In this document: positions 27,867 to 36,720 of the stretch, piece by piece
How positions within the stretch are numbered: the stretch's first letter is position 1
Layout: the number at the start of each line of letters is the position of its first letter
From: Saccharothrix obliqua
GTDB taxonomy: Bacteria; Actinomycetota; Actinomycetes; Mycobacteriales; Pseudonocardiaceae
Direction of reading: 5' to 3'
DNA: 64,000 nt
NCBI RefSeq assembly: GCF_019375475.1
Contig: NZ_JAHXGQ010000011.1
Span: 1-64,000 of the forward strand
Notes under the pieces: generated by a model
Database searches by the model: none
Told to the model about the DNA's origin: nothing
The model's input: the letters and a program-made list of their open reading frames with translations, nothing else
Position numbers and translations under genes: made by a program

Positions 27867-30790
27867 CCGCGCCCTCGCCCACCCCCGCGCCCTCGCCCAC
27901 CCCCGCCCCTTGCACCCCCGCCCCTTGCACCCCCCGCCCCCTGGTTCCCACCCAGGCCCCGGCCTCCTCCCTAACCCCCCAACGGCCCGGCCCGGCTGGC
28001 CCCGCCCCAGCGCCCCAGCCCGCCCCCTGCGCCCCCAGGTCCCGCCGTCCACTCCGGCCCTCGGCCCCGGCCAACCCCCTGCCTGCCTGGCCCCGTGCCC
28101 CCTTCCACCCCTGGCCTCGCGCTCCGGCCCCGACCCTGCCGTCCCCGAGCCCGATCCCGGCCAACGGCCCGCGCCCCCGGCCCCGCGCTTCCCCGGCTCC
28201 GGTCAATCCCTGGCCCTGCGCTCCGGCCCCTATCCCGGTCCCACGCTCCGGCCCTCGGCCCGGTGCTCGGCCCCGGCACCGCCACCCCGACTCGACCCGT
28301 CCAACTCAACTCCCTGCCCGCCCTGGCCCCGCGCCCCAACCCTGCCGTCCCAAGCCCGATCCCGGCCATGGTTTGCCCACCTCAGCGCCCCCGGCCCCCG
28401 CCCCCAGCCCTCCGCCCCCCAGCCCCGGCCAACCCCCTGCCTGCCTGGCCCCGTGCCCCCTGCCACCTCCTGGCCTCGCGCCCCGGCCCCGACCCTGCCG
28501 TCCCCGAGCCCAATCCCGGCCTACGGCCCGCACCCCGGCCTGCGCCCGCGGCCCCGCGCTCCCGGCCCCGCGCCTCCTCGGCTCCTCGGCTCCGGCCAAC
28601 CCCTGGCCCCACGCTCCGGCCCTCGGCCCAGTGCTCGGCTCCCAGCACCGCCACCCCGCCCCCTTCCAACTCAACTCCCTGCCCGCGCTGGCCCCGCGCC
28701 CCAACCCTGCCGTCCCAAGCCCGATCCCGGCCATGGTCTGCCTACCTCGGCGTCACCGGCCCCCCGCCCCACCCCCAGCCCTCCGCCCCCTAGCCCCGGC
28801 CAACCCCCCGCCTGCCTGGCCCCGTGCCCCCTGCTACCCCCCTGGCCTCGCGCTCCAGCCCCGACCCTTGCCGTTCCCGAGCCCGATTTCGGCGAACGGT
28901 CTGCCTACCCCGGTTCCGCGCCCCCTGGCCCCGCGCCTCCCCGGCCCCGGCCACCCCCCTGGCCCCGCGCTCCGACCCCTATCCCGGCCCCAAGCTCCGG
29001 CCCTCGGCCTAGCAGCCGGCCGAACTTCGCCGTCCCGGTCCCTGGTTCCTGGTTTCGGCCAACCCCTTGCCCACCCCAGCGTCACCAGCCCCTGCCTTGT
29101 CGCCCGGACCCCTCAGACCCCCGCCCTTTGCGCTCGGCCCACGGTCTATGCCCGGCCTCTCGACCTGCCGCCCCGCGCTCTGTCCCCGATTCCGGCGAAC
29201 GGCCTGCCGCCCCTCTGGCACCCCGAGCCCGCGTCCCTGAGGCCCGCGCCCCGGCCCCGTGCCCAATCCCCGGTTCCGCCCCATCCCGGCCCCGGCCAAC
29301 CCCTTGCCCGCCTTGGCCCCGCGCTCCGGCCACCCCTCTGCCAGCTCCCTGGCCCGCGCTCGGGCCCAGACCCTGCCGCCCCCAAGCCCGATCCCGGCCA
29401 ACGGTCTGCCTACCCCGGCCCCCGTGCCCCTTCGGCTCTGCGGTCCCCGCCTCGTGCGTCCCTGGCCGACCTTTGATCCCGACCGCCCAAGCCCACACCT
29501 CAACCCCCGAGACCCATACCTCGCCTCGCCACGCGCACCGGTCCACGGCCTATGTCCGGCCTCTGGCCCCGCTGCCCGGCGCTCTGGTCACACGATTCCG
29601 GCGAACGGCGTTCCTATCCCTGGCACGCGCACCCGGCTGTCCTTTGCCCTCAGTTCGCATCACCCCACCTGCCGTCCCGGCCGACCTCCGCCCAGCGGCC
29701 CCGTGCCCCGGCCACGCGCCTCATCGGCCCTGCGGTTCCCGCCCCGCGGGCCCCTAGCCGACCCTCGATCCCGACCGCCCAGGTCCGCGCTTCATCTCCG
29801 AGACCCGTACCCCGCCCCACGCTCCGGCCCTTGGCCCAGTGCATGGTCTGGCTCCGCCGTCCCGGCTCCGGCCCCGGTTCCTGATTTCGGCTGACCCCTG
29901 CCCACCTCGGCGTCACCGGCCCTTAGCCCTGTCACCCGGACCCCTCAGGTCCCGCCCCGGCCCACGCCTATGCCTGGCCTCTCGAGCTGTTGCCCTGTGC
30001 TCTGGCCCGCTTCCGGCCAACGACTTGCCTCCCGCTGGCACCTCCAGCCGGCGTTCCTGAGCCCCGCGCCCCCGGCTCTGGCTATTCGTCGTCCCGTCCT
30101 GCGGTCCTGTGCCTGGCTCCGCCTCTACATCCCCCCGGCCCCGGCTCCGGTTTCCCTTCCTGTTTGCCCCAGGGTTCAGCTTCCTGTTCAGCCACCGCCG
30201 GTGCCTTCTCAGCTCTGGCTCCCGTCCACAGCCCACCCTCGTGTCTCCGGCTCGGCGCTCTTCTCCGGTCGCCCGCCGCCCCGGCCCCGTGCCCCCGGCT
30301 GGTCCCTGCCCCGGGTCCCGTCCCTACCCCGTTCCGGCCAACCCCCGCCCCCGGTGGCCTCTAGCCTCCGGTGCGCCAGCCCTGTCGCCCCCCGACCGTG
30401 CGGTCCCCGCCTGCGCTCCGCCCCGCGCGGCCCCTGCTCACCCTTGACCCCGACCGCCCAGACCCGCACCTCAACTCCCGAGGCCCCTACTCGGGCCCCG
30501 CCCACGTTCCGGCCCCGACCTCCCTTTCCACCCCCCGAACCCCAGCGCCCCGCATGGCTGGCCCTGGCGCCTGGCTCTGCCGCGCCACCTCCTCGGCCCA
30601 CGGCTCCAGCCCTCCCGTCCTGAGTTCCGCCGCTGTCGTCGAGCCTTCCTCGGCCTTGGCTCCCGCCCACCCCGCAGTCCCGGGTCTCGGCCACCTACCG
30701 CCCCAGTTCCGCGCCCCGGCCCTACCTTCAGCTCCCGGCCCCCTAAGACCCTGCCCTCACCGCAGCCTTGGCTGTCCGGGTCAGTCGGTC
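27867..30790. repeat. 3-kb C-rich array of degenerate long repeats
   Basis: No credible gene. The plus strand is extremely C-rich and poor in A and T, so long open frames exist in several frames on both strands purely for lack of stops. Blocks recur at about 360-370 bp: CCAACCCC plus CTGCCTGGCCCCGTG begins at 28,071, 28,429 and 28,800; CTGGCCCCGCGCCCCAACC begins near 28,323 and 28,688. A shorter motif related to GATCCCGGCCAACGGTCTGC recurs roughly every 130-210 bp from 28,155 to 30,010. From 29,050 to 30,060 a second family repeats at about 405-420 bp (TATGCCCGGCCTCT). The first 80 bp are tandem CCCACCCCCGC-type units. Confidence 0.75.
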
Positions 30791-31742
30791 GCTTCGCCCA
30801 TGGGTCCTTGTCCGACCACCCCGTTTGTCGGAGCTACTTCCGGGTCTGTGCGCGGCTTCCTGGATTGCCCTGCCAGCCGGCCTCGGGCCAGCTGACCCTC
30901 GGCACGGTGAATCCTCGATGCTGCTTCTGGCGCAGTCGGTTGCCTCGGATCGGTTACTCCCCGGCCAGCACTGAGCCGAATGCTGGCCTCGCCGCCCATC
31001 GACCTGCCGCGTGTCGAGTGTTCTTTGAGGACTGTCCAGAGTGGCTTGTGAGGTGCTTGGCGAAGCGGTCGGCAGTGGCTGGTTGGCCACATTTGATCTG
31101 GTCGGTGATCTGGGCGGCGTTTGGTCGTTCGGATGTGATCAATGAGCAGTTGGCGGTTGTCTCGGGTGACGTGGTCCCGGCTCTGGTCTAGCACGTAGAG
31201 GGGTGGCGGCGATTGAGCTTGGGTGAAGCTGGGGGAGGAGTTGTTCCCGCGCTAGGAGATAGTCCACTTCGGACTGGGTGGTGCTGTTTGGATCACTGCG
31301 TTGTAGGTGGAGCGCTTGTGGTTGATATCTGTGCTCGGGTCGTCGTCCAGCGGAGCGGTGATGCTGTGGTTTTGGCTTGGGCTGGGTGATGATCGCGGTC
31401 GGGGTGTTGGTGGTGCTTACGAAGATCGTGATTGATGCTGGGTGGCAGGCCACGCGGGTGCGTAGGTCGGTGCTGGTGTTGTCGTGTTCACGAACTCGTA
31501 GGTCGGTAGGGCTGGGGCGGCTTGTAGTGCGGCTACCTGGGGTGCCTTGCGTGAGTTGGCGTTGGCCATAGGCGTCCGCCAGAGGGCCTGGTTTGCGGAC
31601 GGAGGGGGTTGCTGGCCCGTGCTCAGTGCGGAGGCTGGCGGCAGGGGCGCCGTGGTGAGAAGGCCGGCGGCTGGGCGCAGGGGCTGGATTAAAAGCGTCC
31701 TCGCCGGACGGGCAGACCGCCAAGGATGACGATCAAGGGCGG
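30791..31742. other. Lower-GC gene-poor stretch
   Basis: Base composition falls clearly below the rest of the window. No gene is convincing. A hairpin GGCCAGCA...TGCTGGCC lies near 30,962. On the minus strand between about 31,370 and 30,950, fragments in different frames (TTQSEVDYLLAREQLL; HVTRDNRQLLIDHI; TSERPNAAQITDQIKCGQP) could be a frameshifted small DNA-binding gene, but I cannot confirm it. Confidence 0.4.
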
Positions 31743-31875
31743 GCTGCGTGTCATCCCCGTATGGCCTGGTCAAGACAACCACCCTCGTTCCCAGGGCGCA
31801 AACGAAGAGCGTGTTTGCGCCCTGGGAACGAGCGCGGTTCGCTGGCGCGCAGGCCATACGGGGATGACACGCAGC
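31743..31875. repeat. Perfect nested inverted repeat (133 bp)
   Basis: Outer arms of 26 bp (31743-31768 and 31850-31875) begin GCTGCGTGTCATCC and end ATACGGGGATGACACGCAGC on the right. Inner arms of 20 bp (31784-31803 and 31813-31832) begin CTCGTTCCCAGG around a 9-nt loop GAAGAGCGT. Both arm pairs match at every base. The 15 and 17 nt between inner and outer arms do not pair. No target-site duplication is visible, and no gene clearly spans it. It could be a transposon-like element, a recombination site or a structured RNA. Confidence 0.85.
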
Positions 31876-32096
31876 GGAACTGGAGTGTGTGGGCGTGGCC
31901 CGTGTGTGGGGGTGATCGTGAGGGTGGTGCTTGGTGATCAAGAAATGGGTGGGGGCGGGTGGGTAGAAGTGCTGCTCAGGGGTGGGTTGGTAACGGTGGA
32001 ATGCGAAAAATTGTAGTGTTTGAACACGGAGTGTGACGATCAGTGGCTTATCTCACCAATACGCCCTAGTTCGTCAGGTTTGGGTTGCCTTCAATT
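31876..32096. other. Intergenic sequence before the M23 promoter
   Basis: G/T-rich plus strand with no recognised gene or motif. It links the nested repeat to the regulatory region of the M23 peptidase. Confidence 0.5.
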
Positions 32097-32141
32097 GTCA
32101 CGTCGGGTTACGTTCCCCGCCGCATGTCACGGTTCGGTCAC
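32097..32141 (+). promoter_or_regulatory. Paired direct repeats resembling MtrA boxes
   Basis: GTCAC-gtcgg-GTTAC (32097-32111) and GTCAC-ggttcg-GTCAC (32126-32141) are two sets of direct repeats at 10-11 bp pitch upstream of a cell-wall endopeptidase gene, as described for MtrA response-regulator sites in actinobacteria. Confidence 0.4.
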
Positions 32142-32152
32142 CAATAGGACAC

Positions 32153-32229
32153 GGCGGTGCTCCCCGAAAGCGCCGCCGCCCGGATCCCCCGCCGGGTGTC
32201 CTGACCGGGCTCCCCGGAATGCAGGAAGG
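32153..32229 (+). promoter_or_regulatory. Structured leader of the M23 gene that masks its ribosome site
   Basis: Hairpin 1: GGCGGTGCT (32153) with AGCGCCGCC (32169), 9 bp including one G-U. Hairpin 2: TCCTG (32199) with CAGGA (32222), enclosing CCGGG/CCCGG. The CAGGA arm overlaps the ribosome site AGGAAGG (32223-32229) of the TTG start, so folding would block translation. I could not match it to the c-di-AMP riboswitch consensus that often precedes such genes. Confidence 0.4.
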
Positions 32230-32237
32230 CAACCCCC

Positions 32238-33152
32238 TTGGCAAGGCATACCAAGGCCCGTGGTCGCAGCGTGTTCACCACGCCCCCGAGGACCACCGGC
32301 AGTCGCGGTTCGCACCGCGCGGAAGAAGACAGGCCGCCTATCGCCGGCAAGATCACGGCAGTGGTGGCGTTCGGCGCCCTCACGGCGGGTGTGGGTACGG
32401 CTGCCGGGTCGTCCAGCCCGACGATCGTCCCGCTCGCCGCGGGCACCGACCTGGCCGCGGCGCTGGCCGCGTCCACCTCGTCGCACTCGGGCGCGGTGGA
32501 GACCCGGCACGTGGTCGAGCCGGGCCTGGAGGCCGCGAAGCTCATGCGGTCCGAAGGGCTCGTGGCGCGGCAGAACGTCGACCTGGCCATCCGGCACGCC
32601 GCGGACGGCTACGCCGTCCGCCAGGCCGAACTCAAGCGGAAGCAGGACGCGGAGAACGCCGAGAAGGCGCGTGTCCAGGAGGCCGAGAACGCGGAGAAGG
32701 CCCGCGCCCAGGAGGCGGAGGAGGCGGAGAAGGCCCGCGTCGCCGCCGAGGAGGCCGCCCGCCGCCCGCAGGTGGTCAAGCCCGCCGAAGGCACCTTCAC
32801 CTCGGGCTTCGGCGCGCGCTGGGGCACCACCCACTTCGGCGCGGACATCGCGAACGCGATCGGCACGCCCATCGTGTCCGCGATGGATGGCGTCGTGCTG
32901 GAGGCCGGCCCGGCGAGTGGCTTCGGGCTGTGGGTGCGCGTGCAGCACTCCGACGGCACGGTCACCGTCTACGGGCACATGAACGAGATCCTGGTGGCCG
33001 CGGGCCAGCAGGTCGCCGCGGGCCAGCAGATCGCCACGATCGGCAACCGCGGTCAGTCCACCGGTCCCCACCTGCACTTCGAGGTGTGGCTGGACGGTTC
33101 GCAGAAGATCGACCCCGTCGGCTGGCTCGCCGAGCGCGGCATCTCCCTCTGA
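32238..33152 (+). CDS. Secreted M23 (LytM-type) peptidoglycan endopeptidase
   Basis: A 304-residue protein from TTG 32238, nine nt after AGGAAGG. A membrane/signal segment follows a basic leader (ITAVVAFGALTAGVGTAAG). Residues 125-170 are a coiled coil of repeated NAEKARVQEAE/EAEKAR units. The LytM domain shows FGARWGTTHFGADIA (zinc His and Asp), YGHMNEI and GPHLHFEVW (zinc His pair). It would cut peptide crosslinks in the wall and, with its coiled coil, may pair with division or growth machinery. A strong terminator follows. Leader structure and MtrA-like repeats suggest tight control. Confidence 0.88.
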   Translation: MARHTKARGRSVFTTPPRTTGSRGSHRAEEDRPPIAGKITAVVAFGALTAGVGTAAGSSSPTIVPLAAGTDLAAALAASTSSHSGAVETRHVVEPGLEAAKLMRSEGLVARQNVDLAIRHAADGYAVRQAELKRKQDAENAEKARVQEAENAEKARAQEAEEAEKARVAAEEAARRPQVVKPAEGTFTSGFGARWGTTHFGADIANAIGTPIVSAMDGVVLEAGPASGFGLWVRVQHSDGTVTVYGHMNEILVAAGQQVAAGQQIATIGNRGQSTGPHLHFEVWLDGSQKIDPVGWLAERGISL

Positions 33153-33220
33153 GCTGGACGAGTGGCGAACGCGCAGGACGGCTCGCCTGGCGAGTGGCGA
33201 AGGCGCGACAACGCGCGTGG

Positions 33221-33250
33221 AACGGCCCGGTGTGCAACCGGGCCGTTTTC
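33221..33250 (+). terminator. Intrinsic terminator after the M23 gene
   Basis: AACGGCCCGGT pairs perfectly with ACCGGGCCGTT around GTGCA, followed by TTT. Confidence 0.8.
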
Positions 33251-33376
33251 GCGTTCCCGGACTTCGCTGGTTGATCCAGAGGTTGGCGGGCAGGCGGGTG
33301 ACGGGTGGGGTGCCGAGCACGGCGCGGGCCGCCCGTACGGTTCTCGCTAACCTCGGATGAGGCCGGGAGGTGCGAG

Positions 33377-34318
33377 TTGACCAGCATGTCCGATGTGGCG
33401 CGGGCCGCCGGGGTGTCCGCCGCGACGGTGTCGCGCGCCCTGCGTGGCGAGCCGGGCGTGTCCGAGGCGACGCGCCGCTACGTCACCGAGGTGGCCAAGC
33501 GGATGCGGTATGCGATTGCCCGGGACGCCTCCAGCCTGGCCGGTGGGCGGCGGTACGCGGTGGCCGTGTTGACGGCTGACGTGGGGCGTGGCGATCTGCT
33601 CGCGGGGGCGGAGGGGGCGTTGCGGGCGGCTGGTTACGACGTGTTGTTGTACGTGTTGCGCGACGCCGACGCGCGCGCCCGGTTCTTCGACGAGCTGCCG
33701 CCGCTGGGCAGGCGCGTCGACGGGGTGCTGGCGTTGTCGGCCCACCTGACCGACGACGAACGCGCCGCGCTCGACGCGCTGTCCGCGCCGGTGGTCGAGG
33801 TGCGTGACGACGACCTGGGCGACGCGTTGCGCCTGGCCGCCGGCCACCTGCGGGAGCTGGGGCACCGGGAGGTGGCGCTGGTGCTCGCCGAGGACGTGGA
33901 CGAGCCGTACGGCGAGCTGCTGACCGGGGCCGGCCTGGCGGTGCGCCCCGAGTGGACGTTGTGGTCGTCGCCCACGGTCGCGGGTGGTGAGCAGGTGGCG
34001 GACGCGCTGCTGGACGGTGATCGGCTGCCGTCCGCCGTGGTGTGCGCCAACGGCGAGGTGGCGTTGGGCGTGTTCCTCCGCCTGCGCCGCGACCGGCGGG
34101 ACGTGTCGGTGGTCGGCCTGGACGGTTCGGACCTGGCGCGCGCGGTCGGCCTCACGGCGGTGGAGCCGGCGTGGCGGGAACTGGGCGAGCACGCCGTCGG
34201 CGCGTTGCTCGCGGGCCTGCGGGGCGAGTCGCACGATGTGCCGCCGCCACCGCCGCGCCTGGTGGTCCGGGAGTCCACCTCCCGTCCGGATCGTGAACTC
34301 CCTCCGACCATCGGGTGA
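33377..34318 (+). CDS. LacI family transcriptional regulator
   Basis: A 313-residue repressor. TTG 33377 is six nt after GGAGG; ATG 33386 is the alternative. The HTH is MSDVARAAGVSAATVSRALRG at the very N-terminus, followed by the hinge and a periplasmic-binding-like sugar domain (AVAVLTADVGRGDLLAG, DALRLAAGHLRELGHREVA, VVGLDGSDLARAVGLTAVE). Its stop overlaps the malQ start as GTGA, so it heads the maltodextrin/trehalose gene set and likely controls it in response to a sugar. Confidence 0.87.
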   Translation: MTSMSDVARAAGVSAATVSRALRGEPGVSEATRRYVTEVAKRMRYAIARDASSLAGGRRYAVAVLTADVGRGDLLAGAEGALRAAGYDVLLYVLRDADARARFFDELPPLGRRVDGVLALSAHLTDDERAALDALSAPVVEVRDDDLGDALRLAAGHLRELGHREVALVLAEDVDEPYGELLTGAGLAVRPEWTLWSSPTVAGGEQVADALLDGDRLPSAVVCANGEVALGVFLRLRRDRRDVSVVGLDGSDLARAVGLTAVEPAWRELGEHAVGALLAGLRGESHDVPPPPPRLVVRESTSRPDRELPPTIG

Positions 34319-36243
34319 GCCCGCCCACCCCGCCTCGCCCGGGTGCGGGGGGTGAGACCAAGCTGTCCGACGTGGACGACGTGGACGACGAGTTGGCGGC
34401 ACTGGCCGAAGCGCACGGCGTGGCCACCCACTACGAGGACGCGGAGCAGCGCCGGGCGGACGTCGACCGCGACGTCGTGGTGGCCGTGCTCGCGCAACTG
34501 GGTGTGGACGCCTCGACCCCGGAGGCGGTGCGGCGGGCGCTCACCGCACCCCGACCCGAGCCGGCGACGGTGGTGCTGACCGCGGGCGACACCCTGGACG
34601 GCCCCGGCGAGCTGGCGCTGGAGGACGGCCGGGTGCTGCCGCTGCCCGCCGCGCCACCGCCCGGCTACCACCGGCTCGGCGACCGCACGGTGATCGTGGC
34701 GCCCGCCCGCCTGGCGCCGCCGACCCGGTCCTGGGGCTGGATGCTCCAGCTGTACGCGATGCGCTCGGACGAGTCGTGGGGGATGGGCGACTACGCCGAC
34801 CTGGCCACCATCGCCCGGCGCAGCGCCGCCGAGCTGGGCGCGGGTGTGCTGCTGGTGAACCCGGTGCAGGCCGTCGCGCCGACCACGCCGGTGGAGCGCT
34901 CGCCGTACTCGCCGTCGAGCCGCCGGTTCGCCAACCCGCTGTACCTGCGGGTGGAGGACACCGACGAGTACCGGTCCGCGGACCCGGCGACGCGGCGGGC
35001 GGTCGACGCGCTGCGCCCCGACAACGACACCGAGCTGATCGACTACGACGCGGTGTGGCAGGCCAAGAAGGCCGCGCTGGAGCTGCTCCGCCCGGCCGGC
35101 GGTGGCGCCGAGCCGGTGGGGGAGCTGCGGGACTTCGCGCGGTTCTGCGCGTTGGCCGAGGAGCACGGCCCGGACTGGCGGGAGTGGCCCGAGGCGCAGC
35201 GCGACCCGGCGACCGCCACCGCCGACCCGGACCGGGTGGCGTTCCACGCGTGGCTCCAGGAGCTGTGCGAGCAGCAGCTCTCCCGGGCCCGTGACGCCGC
35301 GCGCGACATGCCGGTCGGCATCGTGCACGACCTGCCGGTGGGCGTGCACCCCGGCGGCGCGGACACGTGGGCCGTGCGGGACGCGTTCGCGCCCGACGTC
35401 CGGGTGGGCGCGCCACCGGACGCGTTCAGCCGGCTCGGCCAGGACTGGGGCCTGCCGCCGTGGCGGCCCGACAAGCTCGCCGAGCAGGGCTACGAGCCGC
35501 TGCGCGCGGTGATCCGGAACGTGCTCAAGCACGCCGACGGCATCCGCGTGGACCACGTCGCGGGCCTGTGGCGGCTGTGGTGGATCCCGCCGGGCGAGCC
35601 CGCGGCCCGCGGCACGTACGTCCGGTACGACGAGGACGCGATGCTCGCCGTGCTGACGCTGGAGGCGGACCGGGCGGGCGCGGTCGTGGTCGGCGAGGAC
35701 CTGGGCACCGTCGAACCGGTGGTGACCGAGCGGCTGCACGAGCACGGGATGCTCAGCTCGGCCGTCCTGTGGTTCCAGCGCGACTACCGCGTGCCCGGTC
35801 ACCCGCTCGTGCCGCCGGCCGACTGGACCGTCTCCGCGATGGCCAGCATCTCCACGCACGACCTGCCCACGGTCGCGGGTTTCCTCACCGCGGAACACGT
35901 TCGGGTGCGGGCCGAACTGGGGCAGTTTGCGAGCGGCCCGGACGGGGAATACGACGCGGCGGAGCGGGAACGCCGGGAACTGGTGGGGCTCCTCGACAAA
36001 GAGGGGGTGCCCGCCGATGACCTCGTCACCGCGTTCCACGTGCTCCTCGCGAAAGCACCCTCGTTGTTGCTGCTCACGTCGCCGCAGGACGCGCTGGGCG
36101 AGACCCGCCAGCCGAACCTGCCCGGCACCGTCGACCAGTACCCGAACTGGCGGATCCCGCTGCCGGTCCGGTTGCCGGCGTTGTTCGCCGACGAACGCGT
36201 CCGGCGGATCGCCACCGCACTGGCCGGCGGTCGGGGTCGTTGA
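34315..36243 (+). CDS. malQ: 4-alpha-glucanotransferase (amylomaltase, GH77)
   Basis: A 642-residue cytosolic GH77 enzyme that transfers maltodextrin segments between glucans and frees glucose. Seen: SWGMGDYADLATIARR, VNPVQAVAP, the nucleophile region GIRVDHVAGLWRLWW, acid/base VVVGEDLGTVEP, and STHDLPTVAGF with the third carboxylate. The N-terminal 90 residues are the extra beta domain common in actinobacterial MalQ. GTG 34315 overlaps the LacI stop by 4 bp. In this setting it supplies longer chains for TreY and TreX. Confidence 0.92.
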   Translation: MSPPTPPRPGAGGETKLSDVDDVDDELAALAEAHGVATHYEDAEQRRADVDRDVVVAVLAQLGVDASTPEAVRRALTAPRPEPATVVLTAGDTLDGPGELALEDGRVLPLPAAPPPGYHRLGDRTVIVAPARLAPPTRSWGWMLQLYAMRSDESWGMGDYADLATIARRSAAELGAGVLLVNPVQAVAPTTPVERSPYSPSSRRFANPLYLRVEDTDEYRSADPATRRAVDALRPDNDTELIDYDAVWQAKKAALELLRPAGGGAEPVGELRDFARFCALAEEHGPDWREWPEAQRDPATATADPDRVAFHAWLQELCEQQLSRARDAARDMPVGIVHDLPVGVHPGGADTWAVRDAFAPDVRVGAPPDAFSRLGQDWGLPPWRPDKLAEQGYEPLRAVIRNVLKHADGIRVDHVAGLWRLWWIPPGEPAARGTYVRYDEDAMLAVLTLEADRAGAVVVGEDLGTVEPVVTERLHEHGMLSSAVLWFQRDYRVPGHPLVPPADWTVSAMASISTHDLPTVAGFLTAEHVRVRAELGQFASGPDGEYDAAERERRELVGLLDKEGVPADDLVTAFHVLLAKAPSLLLLTSPQDALGETRQPNLPGTVDQYPNWRIPLPVRLPALFADERVRRIATALAGGRGR

Positions 36244-36331
36244 TCCCGACCGCACCCTTCACCGCAGGCCCCGCCGCTGCGGAGTATCGTCAAACCGTCA
36301 CCCGCGCCATGGTTGGAGGTGGCATCCACCC

Positions 36332-36667
36332 GTGAACACCGAACTGGCGTCGCGCACCGGGCTGGTGCCCGAGCAGATGATCAAGCCGAGCCCCTGCGAC
36401 GAGCTGGAGTCGGCGGTGGAGCGCGCGTTCGCCGCCGTGCGGCCGTCGGATCCCGCCGACGCGCTGTCGGGCGCGCGGCACGCCGAGGAGTCCTTGTCGG
36501 ACGTCCTGCGCCGTGCCGAACCGGGTGCGGACGACGCGCTCGCGCAGGCGGTGGCCTGCGCGCGAGCGGCGGCCGAACACCTGCGGTACGGGGAGTTGCA
36601 GGAGGCCCGGTTGCTGTTGGTCGCGGCACGTGGGCAGTTCGTCAGGTCGCACACCCGGAAGGCGTGA
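36332..36667 (+). CDS. Small helical protein of unknown function
   Basis: A 111-residue protein from GTG 36332, with GGAGG about 12 nt upstream. It is acidic and helical (DELESAVERAFAAVRPSDPADAL, EHLRYGELQEARLLLVAARGQF) without Cys-rich, membrane or HTH motifs except a single Cys pair. It lies between malQ and treX, 88 and 53 bp from them. I recognise no family; a regulatory or scaffolding role for the trehalose enzymes is only a guess. Confidence 0.6.
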   Translation: MNTELASRTGLVPEQMIKPSPCDELESAVERAFAAVRPSDPADALSGARHAEESLSDVLRRAEPGADDALAQAVACARAAAEHLRYGELQEARLLLVAARGQFVRSHTRKA

Positions 36668-36720
36668 TCTAGAACGGTAGGGGCACACCCACGTTCCAGC
36701 TCGTCCACCGAGGAGCCCCC

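Noticed and set aside
27697..29757. A 686-codon Pro-rich open frame through the C-rich array
   Set aside because: All frames are open because A and T are rare; no ribosome site, the frame begins inside the PBP gene, and repeats do not keep a codon-multiple spacing.
30950..31370. Possible frameshifted DNA-binding gene on the minus strand
   Set aside because: Three short segments look protein-like but need two frame changes to join, and I could not tie them to a known family. Kept only as a remark in the region entry.
31743..31875. Retron or group II intron RNA
   Set aside because: No reverse transcriptase gene nearby; a YGDD string in one antisense frame comes only from the inverted-repeat arm and has no RT context.
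32040..32237. c-di-AMP (ydaO) riboswitch before the M23 gene
   Set aside because: Expected for such genes, but the conserved blocks of that riboswitch as I know them are not present in order.
33634..36255. Very long minus-strand open frame opposite lacI and malQ
   Set aside because: Mirror of high-GC third positions in the real plus-strand genes, whose catalytic motifs are unambiguous; the same applies to other long antisense frames in the window.
36313..36331. Upstream start for the 111-residue protein
   Set aside because: Longer in-frame extension into malQ has no ribosome site and is antisense-like in composition; GTG 36332 is better.
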